Assembly (NCBI RefSeq): GCF_020882245.1
Contig: NC_083598.1
Coordinates: forward strand, 55,837,858 to 55,901,857
Direction: 5' to 3'
Length of the DNA stretch: 64,000 nt
From: Rhopalosiphum padi
Taxonomy: Eukaryota; Arthropoda; Insecta; Hemiptera; Aphididae
In this document: piece by piece, positions 24,701 to 39,206 of the stretch
Numbering within the stretch: the stretch's first letter is position 1
Layout: every line of letters begins with the position of its first letter
The notes under the pieces: generated by a model
The model's input: the letters and a program-made list of their open reading frames with translations, nothing else
Database searches by the model: none
What the model was told of the DNA's origin: nothing
Made by a program: the position numbers and the translations under genes

Positions 24701-27700
24701 GAACAGCGAACCTATAATTGGTTTGAAGAAGACGAGTTTTTCACAGCCACATAATTTTTGAGTCCAACGAAATACCCTACTACAGGTTATGTTTATTTAT
24801 GAATTAAATATTGTCCATAGCATTGACCACTAATTCGTATTTTGGACGACCTGATTTAACTCAACTATTCGCTTTTGGTACTTTAAACAATGTTTAATGA
24901 TTGCAAATAAACTGAAAATCATTTTGTTTTAGAATCAAAATAATATAATCAATTAACTATAGCCGTTTTCATAAATTTAAAAACGTTTGTGTATAGTTGA
25001 AAAATAGCAAAATAATATGATTTTAAAACGGATTGATGAATACAGAATAAAGGATATAATATACAAGAAACATTTAAACCGTAGCTCAGCTAAGATTCAT
25101 TAAAGGAGAACCGTATTTATGGATTTGTTTTTTTACTTTTAATACACATCTAAGTTTTAATTGTGTACTGTGACTTTTAATAGTATATATATATATATTA
25201 TTTCGTCACTCAAAATGTAGAAAACTGTAATATAATTTAGTATTTGAAACAAAAGTAATAAACATAATTGCATAATACACAAAGTAAAGTGAATAATAAT
25301 AAACACAATTTAAAATGCTATTTAAAACTATAGTGTTTATAGTTCATAAAATTCTACGGCATTTCAAATAACAGTAATTGATTCCCATAGAAACTATCTA
25401 AAAACATGACTATATAAAGTTTTGGCTTCAGCGTTTCAGTTGGATATCATGTTATCGATTGAATAAGTGGTTATAATACAATCATACGATCATACAATGC
25501 ATAGAGATTCTTTTTTTTACAAAAAAAACATATTATATGACATATTAAGTTGACGGTATTATTTTTTACAATTTTTAAGTACTTATAAAATATATTTGCA
25601 CGTCAAAAAATCAAATAAACCAGTAAATATATTAGACGACATTATAATGTGGTAGGTATATAGATAAATAGAATAATTATAATATATTAATATTTAAATT
25701 GCGTACTTTTTAATTAATATCTACAATCTACATAGTTTCTTATTATGTACAAATACACTGATTCATGTAGTCCTGTAATGTTTTAAAGAATTCACGAAAA
25801 ACAGAAAACGGCTAAAATGTTAAGTAAATTCTTATGCGAAATTTGTCGTGTTTTAGAATAGCAGAAATTCTTACGAAATTACAAAGTATTTTACAAACAT
25901 CTTGACTACATTGTATCTATTGAGTTAAAGTAGATCAAAGGGATGAGCATATAATATACAATGCACGAAATGTCCTGTGTAGTTGTATACAATTCTGTCA
26001 CATTAAGTTATAATATTTTTTATTTTAAATTTATTATAATTAATATATTATTTTTCCATTACGTTCTGTTCAGATATAAAATGAGAACATTTAAATGAAA
26101 AGTTTATAATATCATATATATATATATATACCATAATATAGTATTTCATACATTTCAATAAATTTAAAAATTAAATAATAACAAATAAATATGTTTCTTT
26201 GAAATAGTTTATGTTTTGTTTGAGTTGCAATGTGGGTAGTTATGGTCAAAGTATTTCAAATACAAAAACCACACACATTGTTTCATATCAATAATAATTA
26301 TTAATTGATTATTCTATCCAAATAATTCATTGGAAACTTTGCATAGATATAAATCAAAGAATGGCTTTAAACTACATGTTAAAATAAATCTATATTTACT
26401 AAAAGATTTAAAAAATTAAATGTTGAAAAAAAATAAACAAATATGCAATAGTAAGTTAAGATTTTAATTTGAACAAATTATTCAATTATCATCATACAAT
26501 GATAAATATTTGTAAAAATACTTTATAAATTCCAATGCACTCACACAATTAAAACGAATTAAAAGTGATAAAAACATATTTACAGTTTCAAATAAATCTT
26601 TTAATATAGCTTCTTCGATCTGTTTAAAATATAAAGTAATACATTGTTTTCATTTTGTGAGAGGGTTTTAAGAGAATATTATCAAGTTTTCTGTAAAATA
26701 TTAAAATCATCTATACATGTATACAATATTTTTTACACATTTAAAGAGATAATAAAGATATGACCTCTATACTGCAGATGAATAAATCTAATTTTGTGTT
26801 AAAAACTTTATAAGCTTTATGTTATATACATAAAAAACATTAATTATGATTTTAAAAGTTTCCCGAGCGCAAAATATAACTTGAATAACCTCTGATGAAT
26901 ATTTTTTCAATTTTTTTTCCTTTATTTTACCAAGAAAAAATTAAAAGCTTTTATTAGATCCAATATGATTGGATTTAATAAAATAAAAAATAAATATATT
27001 TTTTTATTTTAGAATTCCAAGATAAATTTTTAATTAAAACAAGAAAAATCTATTCATATTTGATTTTAAATAATGCAAAAAAGATATAAATAGTATATTA
27101 AAAATATCACTGTACGAAAATTATAATTCATATTAAAATACCATGACGTATTGAAATTGAAATAATCAATATTATGTATGCACATAATAATATGTGAAAT
27201 ATCACCTAAGCCACACTTACTCGGTATATACTTAAAATAAGTTAAATATCAAAAAAGTAAGACATTGAGTTCTCTCCCACGATAAAGCCCTTTAGAGTTA
27301 TTATTAGTTATTATACACAGAAAATACCAATATAATAAAATGGAATGTAATTATTAATTTAAATCTTGATTAAAATAGTGTATATAACTATATAAGTAAC
27401 GAATCGAACAATAAACATATTCTATATTGATATACTATAGATTGTTATAATTTATAACAATGTACGATACAATATTTACTGTGATCATAAAATAATTGAT
27501 ATTGTTCGCAACAAGTTATAATCGTGATCCAATCATTCATACATTAAACCATATCGTTGTTATGATATTAATCAATGATAAATCTCTAAATCGAATAAAA
27601 TCTCTGTATAAATATTTCCATAATGTCATAGCATGTATTGTTAGTACTTACGTGTAAACGATAATGTATGGTAAAAAAAAAAGTTTAAAACAGATTAAAA

Positions 27701-30700
27701 GGAGACGTTTTAAAATATGTATTCTCTTTAAAACTGAAAACAAATATAAAAGGCCAATCAATTATTCAGTGGCTCCGGTATGTTTGTTTGTCGGCGGTAC
27801 GAGACATTACAATTGCAACATTAAATCGTTAGACATTTTATTTATTAACATTCGTAAGATAAAGTCGAAAAGCTCCTGTTGACTGGTTTACGATATTACC
27901 TAAATAAAATTATTATAAATCGACATAAATAGTATGAACCTGATGTGGACGAGACTTCGTCGTTGTTGTTGTTTATACGGACAAGTAAGAGGAGAAAAGA
28001 CGACGGAAATTCAATTTTGTCTTGCCGAGCAGAGTGTGTTTGCTCAATTCAATATTGAACTTTCCACACGGGGACGAAGGGGCCCCACCGGTAATGCTCT
28101 CAGGTAAATATGTAAACCAATAAATGACGGGGAAATAATAACACATACACGTGCATGTCCCGAGCGCACAAATCTCAAGCCGTTTTGACTTTTCGAAAAT
28201 GATTAATGTCGCTCGACCAGATTTTTCTACGGTGTATTGAATTTTGGTGAAACAAAATAAATAATAGTATACCACATACACACATATTATATCTATATAT
28301 TATGTTTATATTCCAACGAAAATATTAATATTTCATCCAGCCGAATGTTTTATCGTGACCCATGGGCCGCCGCGCGTGCTAACCCTAAAACATAAGCCAT
28401 ACGAAAAAAACGCGTCCTTTTTTTCGAGTTTTTAAAATAATACATTATTCTGTTTATTTCTGTATATACCATCATACTCTTTCCGCGCTCACTAACATAA
28501 TTTCAGTAAATCACAATGATATACAAACATACGCATGCCTACACCGTTTTCTTCTCGTAATTTAATATCAATTATCTTGTGTACACTGAACCTTAGTGCC
28601 GTAGACAAGAATTTACATGGTGACCTAACAATTATATTTAGATAATTAAAAAAAAAACACACATGCAACACATTGTATTATTGTTCATAATTGTATTTTT
28701 AATTGATTTTAGTATCTTATAATATATACATAGATATTAGTTATTATATTTGATAAAACCGAACACATTGCGAAACATTTTTGTGTTGAACTACATAAAG
28801 ACTAAAAAAAATAATTATTTGTCATTTAAAAGTTAACTTGCACGACATGTATTTATAATTGTTCAAAAGTACTTTAGTGTCGAGTTCAAAAAAAGAGAAG
28901 GCATAAGGATATTTCGTTCTGTAAAATAAGAGACATTTCTTTTTAATCAAAAATATATTACAATAATTGCGCATTTACTTATGTCTGTTTTCCAAAAACA
29001 CTAATAATGAGGATAGCATATTGATGACCTTATAAACAGGAAACAATTCAAAAATACACGGACAATTTTATATTATAATATAATTATTAAAATAATTCAG
29101 TAATTATATTATATTATATATGTAATGTTACACGTCCAATAGCTACAAATGCCACGGACAGTTTGCCTTATCATAGTAAAAAATATATAATTATTACTAC
29201 CGAGTTATTTAATCGTTGTTTTGAGATAAAATTAAAATATGAAATTGATGTACAAATGGACAAGGCAAATATTCAAATCATTATTTTTTTTAGTTTTGAC
29301 GCACAACATTGATTTTGCATAGTTTATTTGTAATTTTAAACGTACAAAATGTAGGTACGTAAAAAATTAATAAATATTCTACATTTGTAAACAAATTCAT
29401 AAAATGCCTATAAATACTAAAAAATATAAACTCTGAATAATTAAACTTGGTCAGAAATGCATATCAATTACAGAAAAAATGTCAAAAATCTTTAAAATCT
29501 CACGCCTAGTTATTAACTACGTTTTCACTTTTTTAATTTAACTCAATATGATAATAATACGTATAATATGTATTAATTATAATATTATATCAATACCTAT
29601 TATTTTATTATAAACTTATATTGAAATATTGCGATTGTTTCGTTTTGTTTTGAATACGTAAATATTATTATTATGATAATATTTCGTTGAATGTAATTGT
29701 TTTTTTTTTTGTATCATCAACTTTCAAACCAGCTATTAAAAAGGTCCCTTGATAATAATAATAATACGCCGTGACTAGAGAATGTATATGCAATGGAGTA
29801 CACTATATTATAATATACGTTGTAGTCGTAGTACCTAATTATTTAAGTTTATTAAATGGTTGAACACATAAATTATTTTTAATTTAAAAGGCATTGCAGA
29901 TGCACCTATATCTATGTTTAGGTGTAAATATTTATGTTTAAAGTTTTAATTAATAACTTTTAACACTATAATTTGCATTCAAAATATCATTAATTAATAT
30001 AATTTCAATATCACAGTGGACCAAACTGGACGTTAAAAATCTTCGTCGTAACTATTTATCATTGCAACTTTTTCCCTAGTGAGAATGTTTTTTAAAATAA
30101 ATGTTAAGTACTGAGTAGTGCTTTATTATTAATCCAGTGCTCTTTCAATACAAATAAGACTATTGTTAACTGGGAAGTGCAATTTAAGTAAAGCCATACA
30201 AAACCATAAAATCAAGATTCAAATGAATTTCAAAAGGATGCTACGTATTATATATTATATATTATATATTATGTACAATGTACATTTAAAGTTTTGATGA
30301 TGAACCAAATGTTACTATCAATGTTAAATATTCCGGAAATATAGGTGATTACTAGATGATGATAGTAATATGGTGGAGGACACCAGTCATTGTTTATAAT
30401 CACAAACTTGTATATATTCCCATTCTTGATTCATAAGTTTAATCATTATAATATATCGGGTTTTACTAAGATAATTAATGAAAATCGATTTACAGATTAA
30501 GAAATTGGATATTTATTTTTTAGTTTTATTACTACTTTGTTGAATGAGAGAAGCTAGTAAAAATTACAAGAATAGTTTTTGTAAATGAACAAATAAGGAT
30601 AATAACTCAAAATACCGTTTTACTAATTGATACAGATTAAAATGTGTTTTGGATTTTTTAAATCGGAAATTTACATTATAGAATATATTTTTATTGCACA

Positions 30701-32261
30701 TACATATTATTATAATATTTTTATGTATTATACTCTTATGTCTCTGTTCTAATTAAAATTAAAACTATATTTATTATCATTGTCGGATATATGAGGGGGG
30801 AAATTGAGGATTCATCCTCAAGTGTAATATTTTTTTGCGTATCTTACATAATTTATACATTAGTAACAAATAGAAAATCTGTGGTTATGAGTAGAAAAGT
30901 AAATTCAACATTTTTGTCGTAGAAAAAAAGATAGATTAATTGCAAAAACAAGTTTTACATACAGATATTAATTAATTAATACTCGATCAAAACAAAATTG
31001 TAAAAAAAAGTTAAACCTTTATTATGATCAATAGTATGTAACTATGTAATACAACTTGTATTAAATTGTCAGATTTTTATTAGCAACTACTTACTTAATT
31101 TACTAAAGTATCCTAAAACTCAACAAATTATCAAAATCTAACATAAATTAGCCAAACAATAAAAATCAATTTTTTTTATAAGATAATTTTTAAAATTAAA
31201 AAGGCTTTGTTTTGTTATATTTATTAAACATTTTATTTTGTACACTTAATTATTTGAATATTATTTAATAACAATCCTTTTAATGATAATCATATAATAT
31301 TTTTTAAATATATTATAAATTTAAATTAAATAAATATTAATAAAAATTATTATTACAAAAACTATCACATAAATATTAAGTTTGTATTCGTGTGAAGAAT
31401 TTATTGTTATTAGAAATATTTTAAATATTACCAGCATACGTAGTCCTGATTATTATGTAATAATACAATTTGTATACTAGCTACTGCAATGCACCCAAAC
31501 TTATATATATTATTATAATAGTAAATAATAATGTATTAAAGTATAAATAGATTACGGTCGTATGATATAACTTAGACTCCTATTAAAAACTAATGAAATA
31601 TATGTGTACTCTAAATATGACGTATTTTTTTAGATAAAATCACTATTATTTAATTATGTATGTAAAGTATATTAATATAATATTAATATAAATTGTTATG
31701 TGTTTTATTCTTGGAATGAGAAATTAGAATATTCAGTTATTAATTAACGATTTGGTATTTAGTAAATATGCATATCACAGTCCGAGAAGACTAGAGTGAT
31801 CAAGATACTAAACTTAATTGCAATCCAACAAGATAGATAAATGAGATGAATTTCGATATTTTAATTTCAATTTTTATGTAATTACACAAACGTGTTGGAT
31901 TTATAAAAACATTTACACTCAAGAAATCATCAACTATGGTTTTTTTTTTCATAGCCAATAAAACAAAATATTTTAAATTATGAAGAATATACTAAATATT
32001 CTCTAAAATTTAAAATATGCTCAAATAAACAAATATAATTGTTTCTACCAATTCTGTAATCAACATTTGTCCACAAAGTTCACGCCTGTTGATCTACATA
32101 AACCCAATAAATATAATAATGTAAAATCCACTTTATATAATTCATATTCATAGATATTATAAATGTATTAAATAAAAATTACATATTCGGTAACATTAAT
32201 CTAAAACATGATAGTGTACTAGTGTTTGACATATTATTATAAACTGACCGTAGCCGAATCA

Positions 32262-32585
32262 TTATAATTTATTAGTTGGCGCAGTTATTGTCGTCGTCTT
32301 CATTGCATCGTCCTCCTGAGTTATTGTCACTTTTGAACTCGCTCTGTAGTATTCATATTTAATACTGTTTCCTTCACGAAACCCTTCTCGACACCGTAGT
32401 CGCAGTCTTATCATTACCTGCATCATGGCGTGCATTCGCCAAACTTCCGTTTCCATTCTGTTGCTCAACACTTCGATCCATTCAAATAACGTCAGGGCTG
32501 CTACATTTATCTCCTTAACGTCAAAATATGTACTCTGCCATCGCTGTACGTACCCTCTTATCGGCCACATAGCAATTTCTGCCAC
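32262..32585 (-). CDS. Uncharacterised antisense reading frame (doubtful)
   Basis: A 107-codon open frame on the minus strand inside the 25 kb Ddr intron. Its first codon is GTG; the first ATG is five codons in. The composition is more protein-like than other intronic frames: balanced charge, few homopolymers, several Trp, and an Arg-rich centre (RLRLRCREGFREG) followed by a Thr-rich tail (KTTTITAPTNKL) before TAA. I recognise no domain, signal peptide or membrane segment. A plus-strand frame overlaps it at 32425-32730. It could be a small intronic gene, an exon of one, a decayed element piece, or chance in a locally GC-richer patch. No promoter or splice pattern supports it. Confidence 0.2.
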   Translation of the reverse strand: MAEIAMWPIRGYVQRWQSTYFDVKEINVAALTLFEWIEVLSNRMETEVWRMHAMMQVMIRLRLRCREGFREGNSIKYEYYRASSKVTITQEDDAMKTTTITAPTNKL

Positions 32586-34076
32586 TATTATTCTACGTGC
32601 GATGACGTACGACGTTTGCCATTTCCCAGTGTATATATTTTATATTTATATACATATTATACGCATATACGTATATTACACATACGTATACAGGGCATTA
32701 TATAAATATGGACAATATACGTCAAGATAGAAGAATATTAGCTCATATACTCATAGTTTATTGAGTTTCAAAAATAATAACTGTATAAATAGTTCTTCTC
32801 GCTGAGTCACCTGTTTATAATTATGGTAGCTTATAGTTGTGATTTTTAAATTTTCTGACTTGACTATTATATAGATATACGATTTGAATTTGATATTTTA
32901 TTATGTTTATAAATTATTCTGATTTTATTGATCCTATTTTGAAATATTTAAAAAATAATATATAAATATTGAATGACTGTATATAATATACCATATAACA
33001 GGCGTCAGGCGCCATTTCTATTACTTATACAATTAATAAGTTATTATACCAAATTATTAAGTTTTTAATGTTTTATATTAAAATATATTTTGGATGATGA
33101 ATCACCAAGTCTGACATCCACGCCAGACCAAGCAAAAAAAAAAAAGAAATATAATTATATATTACTAAAAAAAATAGCTTATGAAAAATAACAAAACATA
33201 AATTATTTTTTCTTTTACATTATATATAATAATATACAGATAACCTTATTAATTTGCCTATACTAATCTAATAATCTAGAAGATATAATAATAATTATTA
33301 AAAATTATGTATTTTTTTTTATTAAAATAGTTTTTGATTTAAATAAATTTGAATCAAATAGTATCGTATCATTTTTAAAATAACCTTCGTTGTAACTCAA
33401 GTAAATAACTAGAAATAGACTAACTTAATATAGAATATAGTTGTACAATGATCAACTAATGGTGGAAATTAAAATAAGAGTAACTTATTTAAATCACATA
33501 AACCGGTAGCTTTTCCAACTTTTATATTGTGGATAAATAGTAGATTAATACTATTCTACAGCTGACTACATTATTGACACGAATAATTCGCCAAGAAACG
33601 AAGTTTTGAGATCTACCTATACTTATATCCGAAATATGCCAGATTTTCTCCAAAGAATTAGTTAAATTTTAAGTATGCGTAATATTAGTATATAATACTA
33701 CATTGAATGGAAAGGTTTTAGAGTTTATTAGCACAACGCGTTTGTCGAGTTATTTTTATTCTTAGGTTTTTGCTGCTCCCGTTTTGTCGCAAATAAATTA
33801 CGTTCAAGAATTTCATTTCCCGTCCACATTGTCCCTCAGGACCCGATTTTCCCTTACCCCAGACTGTACGTCACCAGCTCCAAGTCGTTTTAACACGGCG
33901 TATATACGTTCTAACACACACACACACACGTATATATATTTATAGAATGTACCTTCCAGCGTGCGTGATGTTATAAAGTTTTTTTTATATATATATATAT
34001 TTTTCCAATAGAAAACTCATTCATGAGGAAGACACTTTAGATTTAATCGAATCTGACCTGATCGTTTATCCTATAC

Positions 34077-34099
34077 AATAATAATAATAATAATAATAA
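34077..34099. repeat. (AAT)n microsatellite
   Basis: A tandem AAT run of 23 bases inside a GC-moderate intronic block. Confidence 0.9.
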
Positions 34100-35099
34100 C
34101 GGTAGCTCGTCGAATTCTAATTATCGATAAGTATCAGCTCGTCTGATGGTGTGCTCTAGCCCTCAAGCAACGTTTATTATATACATCGCAAACGGGGTCG
34201 AAAACCGAACGCGTTTGATGTTAACTAATAATGACGTACCCCAATTTTCGTCGTCATACGTACTATATATTATAATATAAGGTTAATGTTATTGTGTCAT
34301 ACTGTCATGGCGTCAAGTTTATTTATTATAAACCAATCGCTTTTGTATTATCGCGGAGAACTGCGTGCATAATAATGTAATGTTTATAAATAAAATATAG
34401 AGGTGTTCGATATATCCTCATTCACGTGAAAAATAATAATTATCGTTCGCAACACGAAAACAAAATAACAAAACAAAATCCCAGAGGAGAGATTAAAAAT
34501 GTCATCGTAATTATTTTGACTTTTACGCCTATACTTGTACAGTTATACTCGGTTAATTTGATTTGTTAAAACAAAGAGAAAGAATAATTGTAATTAATTC
34601 CAAAAAGATTAATTTGAATTTCAGACGTTCAAAAGTCGACTCGGTCGTGTAATTGTTTAAGTACTCTTAAGTAGCTGGTAACGGAATTATCATATATCCA
34701 ACTCGAAAATCGAATTACTATGCACCAGCTCCTTCTAATACGATTATGTACAATGTTTGTGTAGGAATAATGGTACGATATTATATTATAACCCATACCT
34801 ACTATGCTTAAGTCGTTATCGATAATAAAATAAAATGTAACGCGTAATGTTAAATATAGTGATGTGATTTTCAATAGACAACCGCCAATATTTTCATTCA
34901 AACCAAAATAAAATACAATCACACAATGCTTACTGTATAAACAATGTTATAATAATATTGTATTATAAAGAAAATATAACCACGTTGTTCTTGTATGTCA
35001 CAAGGTTAGGTTTAGTACGTAATACCTATTATATTAATATTTAATGTATAGTTATATCATCGTCACTTGTCTATAGTCACGATATTAAATCGCGAATAT

Positions 35100-35325
35100 T
35101 AATATATTGCTTTCTTCTCGGGGCCATGACGTGGGTTTTATTACATTTGATTTCCAGGAAGTGGAAATAATAATTCTCAGCGACGAAATCCGTATCAAAG
35201 GATAGAGGACCCTTCCCGTAGAGGGTGCTTTTATTGGCCGGAAAGATGTAATCATAAAGTCAAATTCTTGTTAAAGGGCAAAAAAAACATCCCTTCGTCC
35301 TTTACCCCGGATTCGCAGTAACAGT

Positions 35326-35375
<50 letters not shown>

Positions 35376-35800
35376 ATGTATCATCATATACACCGCGGGC
35401 GCATATTATTATTACTATCTCACCGTTACTCGTCAACGTGATACGCGACGCGCGGAGAAATCGAATTCCGCGCGCGCATTAAAACGGAACCGGAAAGAAC
35501 TTAATTTAATAATGAACTCTATGTGCACAGCCACGGCGGCCACCGGAGAAAAGAAGCTTAAAGAAATTGCTTTTTGGAACATTTTTTCCCGCCAATTCTT
35601 ACTTTTACCACTAGGGCGTGAGGCGAATGCGAATTTTTTTCCCAAAGCCAATATTCCCGTCACGTATTCATCAGTGATCCGATTTTTTCTCTCCACTATC
35701 CCACGCCCAGAAATTGACACTGCAGTCGCCCCCGCCGACGACGAAGACCTTTTGTCATTAAAACCTTGCGCGTGCCCATTTGCATACTTCTAGAATAATA
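35100..35800. other. GC-elevated intronic block with a long frame
   Basis: A block of raised GC with a (TG)21 tract at 35331-35372. One plus-strand frame stays open for 155 codons (35326-35793), beginning inside the TG tract as a Cys-Val repeat, and a 95-codon minus-strand frame overlaps it. I recognise no domain in either. The frames are probably a by-product of composition, and the block could be an enhancer or old insertion. Confidence 0.3.
35331..35372. repeat. (TG)21 microsatellite
   Basis: Twenty-one perfect TG units, the longest dinucleotide tract in the window, likely polymorphic. Confidence 0.97.
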
Positions 35801-36229
35801 TAATATATACATACATGATATAGATATATAAAAGTCGCTGGTTATTCGATGCTTTGGGCATTTCTATAGGTTTCGGTTAAGATTTAATAAATTTATTATT
35901 ACACTCCACTCATCATTTTCCGGCCAGTAATCCACTATCATGCCAACAACGATAAAAAAAAAAAAAACAATACCATCACGATAGGTTGTACTTGGCTAAA
36001 TCAAATTACCAACTGCTGCGTAGTAACAAAATTAGTTTATATTTATCTGCTAGTATTCTATTGCAGTAAAACAAAATGTCGTAATAATAATTTAATATAC
36101 TTCTCTATGATTCAATATTTAAAGTCCATATGTATTGATATGTTACAGAACTAAACTTTGCTTTACAATATTTATTTAAGGTAAAAAAAAAAATACGTAG
36201 GTTTACTGTTTAAAAATAAAAACCTAAAT

Positions 36230-36380
36230 ATTAGGTTGTGATCTGTTGTACATCAGTCGTCGAGTGAATGAGTGTAATTAATCTGCTAAATTTGAATTCA
36301 ATAAAATATGTAAATCATTATGTACGAAATACGATTGTGAGTTGAGGTCTGTCAGCCTATAACGCTAAGTGTATTTAATG
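36230..36380 (+). repeat. Diverged copy of a dispersed repeat family (copy 2)
   Basis: It contains CTAAATTTGAATTCAATAA, then TACGAAATACGATTGTGA and GTCTGTCAGCCTATA. The minus strand of about 60480-60560 has the same order: TTAAATTTGAGTTCAATGA, TACGATAAATGGTTCTGA and GGGTCAGCCTATA. This collinearity is the evidence for a shared repeat. It is non-coding as far as visible. Confidence 0.45.
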
Positions 36381-38313
36381 ATATGTTTTTGGATATTGCT
36401 TTTAAAATAATTTATGTGACTATAATGATAATAAATAGCTTAAAACTAAATGAAACATTTTTAAAATAAAATTATGTATAGTGAAATGTATAATATTTGA
36501 TATTACTTATGTTATTATTAATATTTCAAGTCTCCGCAGATATAACTTTTAAATTAAATTAATATCGAATTTCTTGTTTAAATATGTGCTGGGGATTCTA
36601 CTTAACTTCGATTTGCCCACGAAAAACCAAACGGTCGAATCGTGTAGAAGTGATCTAAAAATCGCTGCAAATTGATTTTTACTTAATAAAGTTGACCTTT
36701 AAAGTAGACCATATTACTGAATTTATTGATATAGACTCTCACTTGACTTATTGTTATCAAATAAAAAAAGATGAATTTTCTAAATACAGTTATTATGCGG
36801 TTCTTTAATTTTAATACATTGTTTATTTTATATAGCGTGTAATAGTGTCATATTATTCTAACAGAGAAATACAAGGAGATTTTCAATACACGTAAACCAT
36901 TAGGTGATTCGCATAAAAAGTCGCTATTAAAACAATTTAAAAAGGAATTTTTGCAGGTATCCACATTGCTATAATTATCCCTTAATATTATTATTTGTAT
37001 CACAGTTGTAGAATTCTTGAATTGAATCCCAACCGATGAGTACCACAAATCTTGTAAAAATGAACGTAATATTATTTAAAATGTTTATTATGCTAAACTA
37101 GCAATGTAATGAAAAACACGAAATGTTCATAAAAAACGCTGAACAATAATGCCATAATATAATTTAAGGGTAACGAAAATTGTTGTAAGCAAATTGTCAC
37201 CAATCTAGATTAATATCTCTTTAATAAATAAATAAAAAAAACAAAATGAATGAATTACGCTTGAAAAATAACAATCCTGTATAGTGAGTAAACTATATAC
37301 TAACTTTGCGTCACCAAGTAATTTATATTATTTAAGGGCACTATTCATGGGCACATTTGAATAACTATAAAAAATAATATTATTATTGCTATTACCATGC
37401 GCAGTGTATCAGAATCGGGCGACATCTCCCGATCGATATAATAATACTATGTACACATAAGAAGAGTATGTGTTATAAAGAGTTTTTAAGAAGATGTATT
37501 ATAGACATAATATAATGTCTATATATCCATACTTAGTACACATTTTCTTTTGTTTATAATTTATATTTTATACTTAATATTATATATTTAATATGTATTT
37601 ACATATTATATATGTGATATTCAAAAGTATTTTGATAAAGTTCCTATATCTACTTACTCAAATTGTTTTACAAAAAAAACAAAAAATATACATATACCTA
37701 TTATTTTTAAATTTATTTTTTACATAATATTATCATGATAATCTATAAAAAAAAACAATTACATACATATAATTCTAATAAATAGAAAAAATAAACAGTT
37801 ACTCCATGATACATAAAGTACTTAGTAGGAATAGCGGTGAAAAAAATTTCCTATTAATACAAATTCAAGTTTGCAAAAAACCACACTATAATAAAATATC
37901 ATTATTTTTGGTGAACTTTGACAATATCAATAGATATATTATATAACCTAAAGATATTTATTATTTTATTGTATATTATTATTATATTATATAAAACTGA
38001 ACCTGATTCAAAACTATTAGAGAAAATATAGGCATTTTAAACAAATTCGTTTGTCATAGTAATAAAACCACGAAGTATGATACTATCTGGATTTTAACAC
38101 AAATTTCGTGTAAATATAAATCGATCAAAATCATGTAAGCACATTAAAATTAGTAAATAACAAATCACTGAACCTTATGAAAAACTGTTCGATATTATAA
38201 TAGCTTGAATACATAATATCACAATATTGTTTCCCCCGAAGAGTACAATACATATAGGTTATATATGAAATAATTTTATAATTCGATTTATTTTCCAAAC
38301 TTAATATCAATAC

Positions 38314-38339
<26 letters not shown>
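38314..38339. repeat. (AAT)n microsatellite
   Basis: A tandem AAT run of 26 bases about 700 bp before exon E. Confidence 0.9.
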
Positions 38340-38345
<6 letters not shown>

Positions 38346-39050
38346 TGTAACTTAAAAACTAATACAATAGGTAGCCAAATACCAATATTTTTCTATAAAA
38401 AGTAATACGTCATCATATTTATTTGATTTTGTTCCGTATTCTTCATACTTCAGTAACGTTTGAGTACTTTTCAATTGTACTTTTCTGGTTAACGTTGTTT
38501 ACACTCGAGTATTCCGTTTTATTGTACATTACATTACGAGCGTTCTATAATAATTCTTTGCGTTTGTTTATCCATGCTTATCAACTTTACCGATAGGATA
38601 TTACTTGTGTTCTGGTATCGTTCGGATGTTGCACGAGAATTCACTATATTCACTTGTATACCAGGTCAACATTCATACGAAAGCCTCGACTAATGCCATT
38701 GTCACAAATAATATATAATCCCAAACCCGATATTGTGTCATGAAATAATGAAAATTTGAGTAGCGCCGAATATTAATTTGTTTTTCAATTTACGAATGTA
38801 TAATAATATTTGACAGAATGAAACACAATAATACTTTTATGTAATAACAGATTTTATGACATATATTTTTGTAGCACTAGGTTATATACGTATATATAAT
38901 ATACTCTCGTTCGAGCGACACTATAACTATATTATGGTTGGTAGCCAGGCACCAGCTGACATTAAATCACCGCTCGCGTAGAAGTTTATGTGCGAAATAT
39001 AATATTTTTAATTTAAACAGCGTAATATTTTAAGATTGTATTTGTTTCAG

Positions 39051-39206
39051 TTGTAATGCCCGGAATTTGGCCTCCCGAAGAAGCGGAGGAGCCGATTTTC
39101 TTCCCGAATGACAATAGCGTCAAGTCAAACAACGGAGGCAACGAATTACAAAGGGACGAAGTTAAATCGGCCGACCATAAAGAAGAGAGAAACACACCTG
39201 TTGGAG
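39051..39206 (+). CDS. Ddr: Discoidin domain receptor, exon E (extracellular juxtamembrane linker)
   Basis: Residues 213 (split codon GTT) to 264, plus the first base of codon 265. Acceptor TTTGTTTCAG; donor G|GTATTT, the weakest in the gene. It opens with the Pro/acidic segment MPGIWPPEEAEEP, followed by a hydrophilic stretch rich in Asn, Asp, Glu and Lys. Vertebrate DDRs likewise have a low-complexity, poorly conserved linker between the DS-like domain and the membrane. Identity rests on phase agreement (1 in, 1 out), splice sites and position rather than on sequence similarity. With 156 nt and matching phases it could be skipped without a frameshift. It lies between introns of 25.1 and 8.7 kb. 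Confidence 0.82.

Larger units (their letters stand above)
13915..39050 (+). other. Very long intron D-E (phase 1), 25.1 kb
   Basis: GTAAGC donor, TTTGTTTCAG acceptor. Mostly AT-rich sequence with short chance frames. GC/CpG-elevated patches lie at about 14340-15060, 21780-22060, 24000-24700, 27950-28400, 33720-34260 and 35100-35800. It also holds a worn element at 15399-15800, a TTAACT-rich stretch at about 22240-22800, microsatellites, an unexplained antisense frame at 32262-32585 and a dispersed-repeat copy at about 36230-36380. The stretches 15800-21700, 25000-27900 and 28500-32200 show nothing I can name. Confidence 0.75.

Noticed and set aside
35326..35793. 155-codon frame starting in the TG microsatellite
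   Set aside because: The first third is a translated microsatellite, and the rest has no recognised domain or splice context.
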